A stretch of DNA of 64,000 nucleotides from Paramacrobiotus metropolitanus (taxonomy: Eukaryota > Tardigrada > Eutardigrada > Parachela > Macrobiotidae): assembly GCF_019649055.1 (NCBI RefSeq), contig NW_026570373.1:186001-250000 (forward strand), given 5' to 3'. Both the position numbers and the translations under genes were made by a program. Below, piece by piece: positions 12,805 to 25,000 of the stretch (positions are counted from its first letter, which is position 1; the number at the start of each line of letters is the position of its first letter). The notes below the pieces were generated by a model. The model saw only the letters and a program-made list of their open reading frames with translations. It made no database searches and was not told where the DNA came from.

Positions 12805-14106
12805 ATGAATTTCATCGTTGGGTTGCCAGTGAAATGTTTCGGTTCTGCACATTGGAGAGACTTCATCGATCCGGATATTTTGGCGAAAAATGATGACGAA
12901 TTTACTATGACGAATTTACTATGATGACGAATTTACTATGACGAATTTACTATGATAATTTATGAATTTACTATGACAGCGATCTACCGGAAGGCGATAT
13001 TCTCGGTCTGCAGACGCTGCAAGTAAGCGAAATTATTATCCGCAACGCACTTTATGTAATTTACCGTTTTCTTGAAAGAAATAAACATGTATTTTTTTCT
13101 GCAAGCGTTACTGATGCCAGAGAATTATTAACAAGAATGAAAATTATGAAATATTGCAAAGCGTGTTCCGTAATTCTAACGCGCCCAAGCTGTATGACCT
13201 TTTATAGCTGGAACACGAAGCAGCCAACGCCGTCAACGAAGCGGCTCGTTCTGGCCTAACAACACAATCCCTTACGAATTCTCCAAAAAACAAAATGCTT
13301 TAATGAGTGAGGAACCGCTAGGAAGTTTCAGTGTTGTTTCAAATAGGAAAGCTGCATAAACTGCCTTGCATCGTTGCTGTTGTCAAGCGGTCATTAACTA
13401 AATCGTTTCCAGCACCAAAAGAAATGCAGATTATTCTGGAGTCTATGCGCATAATCAGTCACCTTTCCGGTAACTGTGTCCAGTTCGTGGAACGCACCAG
13501 TGAAGAAGATTACATCAGCTTCCAAAAAGGACTGCAGTCAGTTAATAATTTCCTCCACGATATTACTATTCGTAATCTGCTAGCAAAATTCTGTAATCGC
13601 TGGCGCGTATTAGATGCATGTCGATTATCGGTCGCGTTGGTGGAAGACAAACGGTAGTGTACTCACCCGCCTGTCTGAAGCAGCACGGCAATGTCCAGCA
13701 CGAACTGATGCACGTCATGGGCTTCTTTCACGAACATTCCCGAGCAGACAGAGACGAACATGTAAAGATCATCTGGGATAATATTGCCAAAAGTAAGGTT
13801 GATTAAAATTGTGAGTTTTATGACGGATTGTCTCTCTCTTGTTCAGGCGACCGGGATCAGTTTGTTATACACGAGGACGGAAACACTTACGGATTGCCGT
13901 ATGACTACGAATCAGTCATGCACTGTAAGCACAACGCCTTCGCGAAAGACAGCAGTATCCCCACTATTCTCCCCACACAGAGAAAGGCGAAGATTGGACA
14001 GAATCGAGATCTGAGTATTCTGGATGTTGTCAGGATACACAGACGGTTTCGGTGTGCTATCGGAGATCCGAAGAGCTTTGCAGGTAACCGGTTTCGAGTG
14101 TGGTAA
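12805..14106 (+). CDS. Astacin-family (M12A) zinc metalloprotease, possibly defective
   Basis: A secreted-type endopeptidase domain is spread over several exons. A pro-region-like segment ends DLPEGD before a GTAAGC donor at 13023. The mature start has the classic WPNNTIPYEFS (about 13249-13281), preceded by RRQR. A further exon reads MQIILESMRII and FVERTSEEDYISF. The catalytic exon (about 13614-13792) carries HELMHVMGFFHEHSRADRD, a full HExxHxxGFxHE zinc site. The last exon (13847 to stop 14106) has the Met-turn. There the usual SxMHY is SVMHC: the tyrosine that serves as an additional zinc ligand in astacins is cysteine. The 5' part is doubtful because a 14-bp tandem repeat (12894-12977) breaks the frame upstream of DLPEGD, so the start is uncertain. 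The gene lies between the two cyclase copies on the opposite strand. Confidence 0.75.
12894..12977. repeat. Short tandem repeat of GACGAATTTACTAT
   Basis: Four full 14-bp units, in two pairs separated by GAT, are followed by two degenerate units. They lie inside the 5' part of the astacin gene. Because 14 is not a multiple of three, each gain or loss of a unit shifts the reading frame. Confidence 0.8.
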
Positions 14107-14511
14107 TGACTAGCTCAGGTTTTACGTAAGTGCATATTCTGTCCATTCCATCGTTTTTATGCAAACAAAACAGCCGATTATTTGCATCGTTGGCTGGCAA
14201 TAATCGTTCCTGTAAACCGGAGCGCAGCAAAATTCCGTTTACTTCATTAAATACTGATCTTATAAAATTCGCAATAACTTAGGACTCAGTCGTCACCGTA
14301 TGACTTTATGAGCCTCCATTTGCCTTTTGGTAGAAAAGTATGTAGTGATGTCAAAGGTGCAGAGTTGAGAGTTCGCACTCTGATTCTTTGCACAGAACAG
14401 TTGCAAAAGCAGAATAAAAATGCATCTTGTTGACAGAAAAAAAGTTTTCCCCTTTTCAGTTATAGAAATTTCCTCGGTCTGAAAGTCCGTGGGTATTTAA
14501 GTAATACGTGG
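14107..14511. other. Short spacer between convergent genes
   Basis: AT-rich sequence between the 3' end of the plus-strand astacin gene and the 3' end of minus-strand cyclase copy B. It presumably holds both 3' UTRs. No clear RNA gene or repeat was seen. Confidence 0.4.
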
Positions 14512-17500
14512 TCACGGCGACCCTGTATATCCCGTTAGCCAATATGTTGTCATCTCGAATGTCCCCTTAATGGCCTGTGTTCCCCGACAGTCAACTCTGT
14601 ACTCGGGAAATCCTTCTAATAATGTTTTGGAATCGTGGCTAATGTGTATGCGTCCCGGGAGACCGTGACTGCACATCCGGGAGGCCAAATTTACCGTGTC
14701 ACCAAACCTATAAACTCACAGGCCACATACACTCTGCCGGAAACCGTAACTGCATGGTCCCAGTTACACTACTTACAAACAATAACGAAGTCGTCGCCAA
14801 CCTAAAACACCCGCCGCACAGGGACCTACAGAGAAGTGACCAATCTGTTAGGCAGTGGATATACGTTGATTTGAACGTGTTCTAACCAGAATGCAATCCA
14901 ATCTTAAAACGCAATGGTTTAAGAAAAATCAACTGTGGCTCGGCTTCCGTTAGCTTAAGCGCAAAGAAGGCGATTCGTTGGATGTGACGATCACCAACTC
15001 TTTCTGGTAAACCACTAGCAACCTAAGATGATTCAGAGTTTTTTTTAATTCAGCTTGTTATAATCCAGGTTTGTACATTAATAGTAACTGCACAACAAAC
15101 CAGATACGAGTCTCCCACAGCTTCCACTTTGTACACATCGTATCGAGTCGATAACTGGTCAAAGCAGCCTTCTGTTTCCCCGATCAGACTGATCGTACTC
15201 TCCGGACTATTCGCCTCCACAAAGTCCACAAAACCCGACAGGTCAGTGAACATAATCGTCACCGATTCGAAGAGCTCCGGCATTATGTCGCAACCTACCC
15301 GTAACTGCTTAATGATCGACCTGCAATTTATTACAACAATGAGCATGATTGAAATTTGAAAAACAGATTGATAAACAAAACACCTATATTACGGTAATTG
15401 CACAATGAACTTCTGCAATCGTTTCAAGTTTCAATGTCTTTTTAACTGACCGCGGTAAAAACTGGCCAGTGATGGCATCGCATTTGCCAATTTCTTCCTG
15501 CAAATTGATCGTTCGCACTTTCACCAGAACTTCTAGATCTTTGGAGTAATCCGAGAGGCGTTTGTAGATCTTATCGATCAGTTGGTTCTGACTGAGCTCC
15601 GCCCTGAGTAGTGGCGAGATATCGGCGATACGTGACCGCAGACGCGACATACTGGGACGCTGCTGCGGATCAGCAACCCAACATGAGCGCAGTACACTTT
15701 CGAAAGCGGCAAAATCCTTGAAATTCACAGTTCCATTTTTAATTTGTCCTGTACTCGAAGTTAACGCGATCAAATCATCTGAAAGACATTGCCTTCGATA
15801 AGCAGGTTAAGGCCAAGACGGTGATCGATAAAGCTCACCTGTGGTCTGAAACTTGTGAAACAACCCTCCGTTGCTGAGGATCTCGTAAATGATAAGCCCG
15901 GAAGAATACGCATCCACTGCCCGCATTGCATTAGGATCACTGGGATTCGGTTTCTCCGGGGTCAGCCAGTACAGCGGCTCGGTTAATTCGCTTTCACTAA
16001 TCGGTTCGACATTCTCACACTTGGTGCATAGCTCGACGCTTAGCCGATCGAAAGCGTAATCGGTCACTTTTAATGTAAAGTGTTTATCAATCCAGCAAGC
16101 TAATGGCGTGAGGCGGCCGTGATAGCGTAACGGAGACTGGTGAAGGAAGCACAGCGCCTGTACAGAGAAGGTGCATTCACAGCAACCAGTAGAACAGTGT
16201 AATGGAAATGATCTACCTCGAGAAAATCGACAATGAGTGAGCTAGTGAAGCCAAAATCTGTTGTGACCAGACTGTCGTGTATATCGCGTAGTGTGCCTCG
16301 TGATGGACATTCTGTCACCGCGCAGATCATGTAGACATCCAGTTTGCTCTTGGTTATGGCTAATCCCAGGAACCGGCAGAGATTGTCGGATTCTAATCTG
16401 TAGAACTAATGAAACGCGCATGAGTCTTTGTTGTATTGCTTTTAGGCATTTCTAAAGTGGCGACCAGTACACGCTACCTTTCGTAGAAGAACCAGTAGAC
16501 TTTCATGCGTGGACATTTCCTCAAAGGTTACGCTGTATTCCCGCTGGCAAATCTCTACTGATCGAACGATTTGCCCTCTGTACATGGTACGTGTGTGGTG
16601 GGGACTCTGCAACCGTACAACGTCTTCGGATCTATCAACACTGCAGTTTATGTCCCTTTACCACAACCGAGGGCGTTGCGCTGTGCACCACTTTAAGAGG
16701 TGCCATTCTTGAGCCGTCGAGTACGATTTTCTCCCTGGTAGAGGCGAAAAACGTTGACACCGACGGCTGACACCGAGATGCCACGGGAACAACAGCGATC
16801 GCCAGCTGCCACCAGGGTTCATACAATATCATGCGCTCCACGGATTTCCTCCTCTCATTCCTACGTTACACCAAACATGCGTAGCAAATTCACAATATTG
16901 TTCCCTTTTTGCTGATATCATTCGCTTCGGTACTTTTGTTTCACAATTTCCAAGTTTCTGGTGAACTAGAGTACCTTATACAGACGACCAGCACGATACC
17001 ACAAGTGAGCAGTGCTGCTGCAACGCCCACAATGGTATTCTGTATCCATTGACTCCCTGTTCCCGTAAAAAAAAATGAATTGTAATCAAATAAAATGCAT
17101 GGGCTTTTGACGGATCTTACGCTGTGGTTGGCACACTTCTTTCTGATTCATATAGCCACAGTAAGGTTCGTTGGGTGGCGGGAAGGTCGCATTGGCCCAG
17201 ACTGTCAACTCGGTGACCACCTGCATCGTGTCCATCCTCCCGAACTTTTGCAGCAAGGTCTAAGGAAAACAGATAGTGGCACGAGCTAAAGAACGAACTT
17301 TCAATAAAAAGGCTATGTTATGTTATGTTGCTCGTATTTCCAACGATAAACGAAAATCTACTGAATTACGTGCTTTACGGTTGCCGGATGGCGTGAAATA
17401 CGCTATGATAAATTCACTACGCCGCTGTCCGTTGGCATCAATGTATATGGTGCCGCCTCCGTTGTCATCCGTGAAAATTCGGTTCAGGATGTGTTTAAGT

Positions 17501-19687
17501 AGCGTTGACCCAGTTAAACTGGATGGATTTTCTCCAGCCGATAACGAATCGTTTAGTGCCTGAAAGAAGCTCCAAGTACTAACGCCAATCAAATATTCGC
17601 GTCAGTTCAATTTACAAGCCAAAGAAATTCTTATTCATAGAAGACTGGAAATTCTTATTCTTATTAATAAAGACTGGATCCACGCCGGTCCATTATCGAT
17701 ATTTAACAGACTTTTGTTGCAAGTGCCACAGGAAACTAATCAACCTGTAGATGTTTACCTGCGAAAGGCTGGTGATGGCAAGGTAGGCTTCCACCAACGA
17801 ATTGTAATTCTAAAAAAAGCAGGAAGAAGCGTCGTAGTGCAACGATACTCTAATCGTGTCTAGCGCGCGTTATCCTGAACCGCCCCACCTGATCCTTCAG
17901 CGCATATGTAAAATTATAATCTCGCTGTGATCTTTTAACGAATTCCCCTCCAAGCGAAGGGTCGGGTGCGTCGTAGATATTTGGTGGATAAATAACCAAC
18001 AGCGACTGGAAGGCTTGCAGGGCGATCTGCAAAGAAATGTGGGCGGCAGGTGTCACGGGTGCTGTGCTGGGTCAAACAACAGGCAAAAACAGAGGTCAGT
18101 AAACGCCTACCTCGTCACTGCGATCATTGTATTGCCAATGAAGCAGTCCTTGCATTTTGTTGTTCATGGCTTCCACAGCCACATACACCTGCAAAAATAA
18201 CATGGTAACATGGTGTTTGCATATTCCAAAGGTCATCAGATACCAAAATAGCGTATGAATTGATTTTTCATCCTAACCTGCCAACTGGTTTACATTCTTA
18301 CATATTCTCCGTTAGTCATGTTGTCGACAGACGCAGCGATCTGGGAATAAATTTCACGCGTTGACAAAATGAGTTAGCATGGTGCAGAAAATTTAGTATC
18401 TCTTACGTACCATAAACTCGCGTAAAAACGCCGCATGCCCAAAGTACAACACAACTGTAAGAAGAAACAAGGCAAATACTTCACCGTATCATAAGTTAAC
18501 GTTTTGAAAATGTTGATTCTCCTAAATATATTTGTTCGTTCGACGCTTTTTTCCAACTTTGGCCAACCTCGGCTGACATGCCGTATTTCTTCCAGAATGG
18601 ACCCAAATTGTCCATAGGGAATCCCCGGAGTCGTGGCGATATTGCGCACCGTGATGGACATACTGCGCTCCTTCTTCAGATCACCGATCAATGCCGCCGC
18701 TAAGGTATAGTAGAACGGCGTCGATGCGGTATCGATCACGATGTATACCGACGTCCATGCGTATTTGTTGAGGAGCGCCACGTATAACTGCGAGCACTGT
18801 GATATGGAAAAGTAGTTGGTGGCGATCCAGGTGGGATACAGTTGGCGATTGCGGATTTGTGGACTGACCGACATCCTAAGATGAGTTACTGCACAAGAAT
18901 CGTTCTAATTTGACAAATAAGTTATTTTCTATAGAAATTTAGTTAATTTAGTAAATTATTTATCTGTAATGATACTAAAAAATTATAATACAACCGCAGG
19001 TATCGTAGTACAGAAGTGTCTGTTTTACTGCTTGGTAGGTAAAGAGCCGCGCTATTCCGCAAATCTTGGTTTTCGCATTTATGTTAGTCACTAATACGAC
19101 ATATGATCGTTTTCTAACGAGTAAATGGTGTTCTCACGTGGAAATCCACAAGTTGTTCCACTGGGATTGAAAATACGGCATTTCCGTCGTTTCGACGCAG
19201 GCTACAAAATAAAAAGCGATTTTTCAATGAAATCTTACCATGAGAAAACCCAAGAAATACGGCAAATGGTGACTCGCCATTTTGCCGACTCGTCACTACG
19301 TCGAACCAACACAAAGTTGATCCAGTGTTTGCAAAACTGAGGTGAGCCCGACAACGTACCGGGTATGATGTAGACGGTTAGATCGCTCGGCTTGCGCTGC
19401 CGATAATGTAATTCCGAGACCAGCCTGACGGCATTATCACTCAAATCCGCGCATGTCCATCCCGGATCGGGAAAAATGGTCAGATTGAAGCGCATGGTTG
19501 TGTTGTACTTGCGGGAAACATATTCCGTGGCCACGGATAAAGCAGGCCCCAGATACACCACCGAGCCAAACCCGAAGGGCGCCCTGTAACAAACGGCCAC
19601 CAAGCTGACGTTCAACAGGCCGGGCACGCTCGTGAACATCATACCACAGATGAAAACAACCGCTAAACACGGCCTACGACCATCCAT
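14512..19687 (-). CDS. Receptor-type guanylyl cyclase, copy B (appears intact)
   Basis: Tandem paralogue of copy A with the same exon plan. Paired exons have equal lengths: 64 nt (19138-19201), 296 nt (18568-18863), and 138 nt (17889-18026) against 137 in copy A. Start chosen at 19687 (MDGRRPC followed by a hydrophobic run), which aligns with the start of copy A; an in-frame ATG at 19723 is possible. The ligand-binding region is followed by a transmembrane helix (about 16985-17050), a kinase-homology domain with DYAF in place of DFG, a coiled linker ending FLPRS, and the cyclase domain. Catalytic features seen: FTDLSGF, KVEAVGDSYL, HSG-GPCAAGVLG, RYCLFGDTVNLASRM. It ends at a TGA at 14512-14514. 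Predicted role: single-pass receptor raising cGMP on ligand binding, acting as a dimer as in the natriuretic peptide receptor family. The ligand cannot be inferred. Confidence 0.9.
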
Positions 19688-19760
19688 TGTTGTCAGCGCA
19701 GAAACACTGATCGCTGCCATCATTTCAGGTCATTTTTTAAATAAGTTGAGCCACTGTTAG

Positions 19761-20110
19761 TCAAAATCTTAAGGAGACTACTTGATCGTCTTCTTGCTGT
19801 GATGGCTGTGATACACACCATAAGACTACAAACGGTGTAATATCGATCTTCCCGCTCACTCTCGGTAAATTAAAGGTAATGGGAACATGATCCAGCTGTT
19901 TACTGCATTCCAGTTTTCCACGCAGTCTTTCATTACAGATTACTGATTGCTGTGGTAGTCTGCTGGGCGACTGCGGCACAATCATGTTGGTACATCTAAA
20001 AATATGGGATACACCATCGGGTCACACCTTTTAATTTAACGTAATTACTGCCGTGTAGCTGACGTACACGCAGCCTCAGCCTTGGCATTCCCGTTTGGGA
20101 CAGCGCTTAA
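19761..20110 (-). other. Conserved block upstream of cyclase copy B
   Basis: Counterpart of the block at 7987-8415. One frame runs from 19985 to 19761 (74 codons), with an upstream piece near 20040-20095 that matches copy A (SNY-x-K-L). A GT-AG-like pair around 19997-20030 could be a short intron. The function is not recognised; see the copy A entry for the shared motifs. Confidence 0.35.
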
Positions 20111-20212
20111 ATAATGCTCAACTGGATGACCTTACGCCAGCGCCGATTGTGGCTGCGATTCAACGGATGTAGCGTTAATTATGCACTGCCGTAATAATCA
20201 GTAACGTGTCGG

Positions 20213-20256
20213 AGTCCATCACGCACCCCTTTTTTTAAAAAGGCTGCGTGATGGAC
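20213..20256. repeat. 44-bp near-perfect inverted repeat
   Basis: AGTCCATCACGCA (20213-20225) pairs with TGCGTGATGGACT (20244-20256) around a T/A-rich centre that also largely pairs. It would form a stem of about 20 bp. Purpose unknown. Confidence 0.75.
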
Positions 20257-21123
20257 TTGCCAAATAGACTGTTGGTTGATGTTCTCGATGCCGGAGAGCT
20301 GGAAAGAATGTCAAAATCTGCGGTTGTTCGGATATTTTGGCCAAATGCAAAAAAAATGTCATGAAACTAATTATTGACTTGTGGTGTAGATTCGTCCATA
20401 ACGTCATGTGCCTTTTACAGCAAGGTTTCAAGCATATGGGGTAAGAACCTAACTTCTGGTGGGTGCATGACAAAGCGTTTAATCTTTCTGTTCATTTTAA
20501 TTCGTGCATATTGCGACTACCGGATGGTGCGTGTATACACGATTAGACCACCAAAATGTATAAAAACTATTCGGCTGTAGAATGGCATAAAGCAATAGAA
20601 AAGCATCTTTCGGAGTGAGGCCAGGCAAAATTTTTAGTAAATCTATATGAAACTTATCTTTTTAGCGTTCCACCGCTTCCACGTTAAATTCACTGGTTAA
20701 AAAGTCAAAGACTTGAGGAACATCCGGGCCCGCGATTACCTTGTTGAAGTTACTCTGTTGCCACTCCTTTCATACCTGGATACGCGACTACGGTGTACCA
20801 TCAGTCATGCGTGGTATCATGGTAGCGCTTTGGCCGATCTGCAGAAAATTACTGCTAAAATGTCGCATCCTTTCGAGCATCGTTTGGTATATCGTCACCG
20901 CCCTGGCGAATGTCATGCTTTGCTTGAATTAATTAGCGTGATAGTCGTTACCGCAGCCAGCACAGTCGCACGACTGGTTGCTGACGTCAACAGCAGAGAA
21001 CGTATTCTCCCAGGCCAGACCAGCATTATTATGTAGTTCAGCATGTTACAGATTCAGTCCGTAATAAAACGCCACTGCAGCAATACACAACGCTACTTCC
21101 TGCTATATTACGTATCTCACAGC

Positions 21124-21248
21124 AGGGGATAAAATGTGGCAGTGGCACCTGCCAGTGGCACTGCCAATGGCATGGCACGCGATAAAACCTGGAGATTCTG
21201 GCAACTGGCACCCGATAAAACCTGGCAGATGCCGCATAAAATGTGGCA
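21124..21248 (+). repeat. 125-bp dispersed repeat, copy 1
   Basis: Nearly the same sequence occurs in inverse orientation at 34537-34658. It contains four spaced GATAAAA or CATAAAA motifs followed by TGGCA-like boxes, and an inner GGCAC/GTGCC-rich part. Probably a short non-autonomous element. Confidence 0.8.
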
Positions 21249-21718
21249 CCGCGTACAATCGGCTTCCGAAAATTTGGTGAACTGTATGTACTTGAAACCC
21301 TTGCCAGCACACATTCAATATTCCCTATAAAGTGTTAGCAGTACTGGGCACGCACAAAATTTGTAAGTAAGCTACGGCATAAAAAATTTCAAAAGGCTAC
21401 ATTCTATTCTGCCGTTTGCGCAAAGTACTACAAATACAACAACCAAAGGATAACAAGGCGCATATAAAACGCACTTCCAGATTTACGTGTTACACCGCTG
21501 GAACATGTCTTGCGGTGGAGCATCGTGTTTCATTCGGTTAAGTAAGTGCAGCAGATCGACAAATGTCACTGTCAACGTTAGCATCTTAGGCTTGTAGATA
21601 TGTCTTTCCCTTTGGTGGCTCACTGTACATAGATAATATAAATAATATTTATAATAAAAATAATAAGTCGTACTACTTATAATAATTATTATTATCATAA
21701 CCAATCTTGTGTAGGAAA

Positions 21719-22741
21719 CTATGCACAAACTAAAAATAAACCATCCAGCTCATGCTGCTTTTCAACAGTTCCCAAGACACAAGCAGCATTACCGCGCTGA
21801 ATTTCAATACTAAAACGTTGTAACAGAAAACACTTTGCGCGAATTTCACCAGTCTGCTCTCTGATGCGTCTAGCTAGATCATTAATAAAATCCATGGTGA
21901 GAGGACCACAGCTTCCCATTGTCTCTAACGCGACGGGTTGAAAATTGTATCGGTCAGCCAAGTCAGCATACTTGCCGCACTTCCGATATTCGGCCGCTTC
22001 TGCTGCAGCACCAGCATGATCGGATGTCTGACCAATATAAGTCTGTGCAAACGTATCGGCGACAGTTACGTCCCACACCAGCGCTTTGCCGTTTTCCACG
22101 GATAATGAGTTAATCCATCCGGCCGTTTACCGTTCTTTCGATCCAGACCCGTAGGCTCACGGATAGATGAAATCTTCGCGGATCCGATTGCTCTTTGTGT
22201 GATATCATTCAAATGTTCGTGTCGAGGAATCCTCCTTTACTTCGTTTACAGGACAGTCCGTGACGACCGAATTTATCAACCATACTTCCACAAATGCACT
22301 TATGTTCGCTGCAGATGACAGCACCCAAACGCAGCGCAACTGCGATTCTCACTGCCGCTTCGTCCAGCAAATTCCCAAGGCTGGCTACAGGCAAAGCGGA
22401 CAACCAGGAAGCTGATTCTTTGTGGAGACTGCCAACAAGCGCGCTTTTTCGATAACGTCAGCACTTTCCAATAAAAACCGATGCTCCCTAGCGTACACAA
22501 TTGCCGTCCACGCCGACTGATACTCTGCTGGTGGCGGCTCCTCACTGCTCCTCTCACGAAACTCCTCCACGCACGACCCGATGTCGTCTTTGCCTTCCTC
22601 TGGCACTATTTCGGCAACGAGAGTCTTTGTAGCATAACGCGAGGATAAGTATGCAGGCAAAGAAATTTCCTCTGATTTTGGAAGCCCTATTCCTCCCATC
22701 CGGTCTGGCAAGGAAGCTTGTTTCCACACTGAATCCGACAC
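21719..22741 (-). pseudogene. 3' fragment of a non-LTR retroelement (reverse transcriptase ORF C-terminus)
   Basis: Three minus-strand frame pieces join end to end with frame changes: 22741-22385 (ASLPDRMGGIGLP), 22403-22209 (LPVASLGNLLDEAAVRIAVA, with CxC and HGLSC) and 22205-21719 (KRPDGLT, LVWDVTVADTFAQ, then EIQRGNAACVLGT). These motifs match the C-terminal part found after the reverse transcriptase in a widespread invertebrate retroelement family; the exact clade is not assigned. The polymerase part is absent, so it is a 5'-truncated, frame-broken, inactive copy. Confidence 0.75.
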
Positions 22742-24147
22742 ATTGGTGGCTTAGCTTGTGAGCATCGTTACCGTAAGTTAATGCCAGCCATTAAGTAATT
22801 AAAGCTTCTGTTAAAATCGAAACAAAACTGGCAGGACTGTTTGAAAAAAACCGTTAACAATTTCATTGATTTTGGATATATTTTAGCAGCCTTTTTCGTG
22901 TTTCTTTTCCTTATAGAAAAACAATTAACATCACAATGCAGTATACCCAATCAGCAAACAACAGTCGCAGGAGGTCTAGGAACAGAGAAAAGCACCTATT
23001 TTGGGTAGCCACACTTCAGCGCAATACTGTAGTGCATTACAGTATGCAAAGCTTCACGCACGCAGACATAGTAATCCTAAATTTAAATTGTACCCTTGCC
23101 ACTCTGCTTTTGACTAAAACTGAAAGGAATAAACAGTTTATGCTGTATGACGTCGTACACTAAAATACTAGAGATGGGCACGGATTATGCCCAAAACTGC
23201 GCTAGTGGTATGATTTTACTATCTTTGCACTGCATACTACTTTTACCTGTTTCGGTTAATTTTGATCAAAAAATGTTCCCTGTGATTAGGCCGCTCGTTT
23301 CTTCTGTTTGATAACAATCGTTTATACCGAAACCAATACTGCATGTTTGCAAATAGGTAATTAATGGAAAATGTACTGGTGCTCATACTTTTACAGTAAT
23401 TTACATAACTGAAATATTCATAATGAAGCAATGTAATGCTAATTAGACCTACCCAGTAACACTCCGCAGATTATCATCAGTACTATGGATGAGAAACAAT
23501 TTCGGACCGGAAAAGAGGCTCTTATAGGGCTATACTCGCTTTTAAACATTACGAGATCAGCAGAGAAAATGACAGTTTAATGAGTGAAACCGCTTTTTTG
23601 TTTTGACCATAGAGCACACACTACAGACAAGAATCAGACCCAGCAAGGTGGTAATTACCACCTTGCCTTTATAAAGGCTTAAACGGTATACTAACACTAT
23701 AGTGTTCGGCATATGTGCACGTAAACTTCGCTGTTTAATATTTAAAAAAAACGGCCTCAGGTATACAAGCATTTTCGCATTAACTGGGTAGCCCCATAAA
23801 CAACCTTCGCACAATATTCGCATACATTATAATTGTGAGTTAGCTAGGAAATTTTAGGGTGGTAATAATAATTTTAGTCGCACGCTGCATAACACTAACC
23901 GATACGCTATAGCCTATAATTAACAACAACCCGCTGCTTATAATTATTATTGTTAGGAATACCATTGTGTTGAAAGCATTCATACTGGTAGCTGAAGCAC
24001 AGTATGAGTTTCAGATAACATATACAGATACTTTCTAACGTGAGAACACAGGGAAAACGTTTAAATGTGTGAGACTATGAAGGATATAACACCATAACAA
24101 AAATAATGGCATTAGCGTTCTGGCATTAGCAGCGAGAGGTGGAATGC
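22742..24147. other. AT-rich stretch, no gene
   Basis: No open frame with a recognisable family and no strong repeat structure was seen. Confidence 0.4.
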
Positions 24148-25000
24148 TTAAGGGATTTGGCCCGGTACATAGCACCAAATTTGTATACATCCACGGCAAC
24201 TTTCGCTGTCGCGCTCTCCCGAACACTTTTTTGCATTGCTTTATGATATTTTGTAGCCAAAGAATTCGTATACATAGGCGAAAAAAGCGTTTGTGCGCGC
24301 AACGTCCGGTTCGAGAGTTATTAGTGAAATAAAATTCCAAAAGTTTAAACGCGCGGAGGTGTACCAAAAGTCTCGTTATGAACCGATGCTCTTCAAATTT
24401 TGCACGAAAACGCACATTACTATGAAGATCGTTTTGGTACCGAACCAGCTTTCTACCATTTTTTTCAAATTTTAAATTAATTTTTAAAATTTTTGAAATT
24501 CATTTTAAAATTTGAAAAAAATGGTAGAAAGCTGGTTCGGTACCAAAACGATCGTCATAGTAATGTGCATTTTCGTGCAAAATTTTAAGAGCATCGGTTC
24601 ATAATGAGACTTTTGGTACACCTCCGCGCGTTTAAACTTTTGGAATTTTATTTCACTAATAACTCTCGAACCGGATGTTGCGCGCGCAAACGGATTTCAC
24701 GCCTACGTATATAGTCCTTTGGCTACAAAATGTTATAAAGCAATGCAAAAATGTGTTTAGGAGTGCGCGACAGCGAAAGTTGCCGTGCATGTATCCGAAT
24801 TTGGTACTACAATGTAGGACCAAATGGTCGCATGGCCCCATACCCAGCATTCTGTACGCATGCGGTGCAGTGCACTTGTACGCAACGGATATTTTGAACT
24901 CAGTCGTACAGTGCACTGCGCTGCATTCGTACTGAATGTGGAGATGTTGGGTATGCGACCGTTTTGTCCTAAGCTGTATGTACCGGGCCAAATCCCTTAA
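24148..25000. mobile_element. TTAA-flanked palindromic DNA element with nested insertion
   Basis: Both ends read TTAAGGGATTTGGCCCGG inward. The two arms, about 330 nt each, are almost fully complementary around a centre near 24480, so the element folds into one long hairpin. TTAA at both borders fits a piggyBac-type target duplication, though the terminal bases differ from the usual CCC start. The right arm is longer because a second element (24815-24971) is inserted. No transposase frame. A degraded relative lies at 30170-30600. Confidence 0.8.
24815..24971. mobile_element. 157-bp TA-flanked MITE nested in the palindromic element
   Basis: It begins TAGGAC and ends GTCCTA, and its two halves are inverted copies (GGTCGCAT...ACCCA against the complement of TGGGTATGCGACC). 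The left arm of the host palindrome lacks it, which shows a later insertion. Confidence 0.7.
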
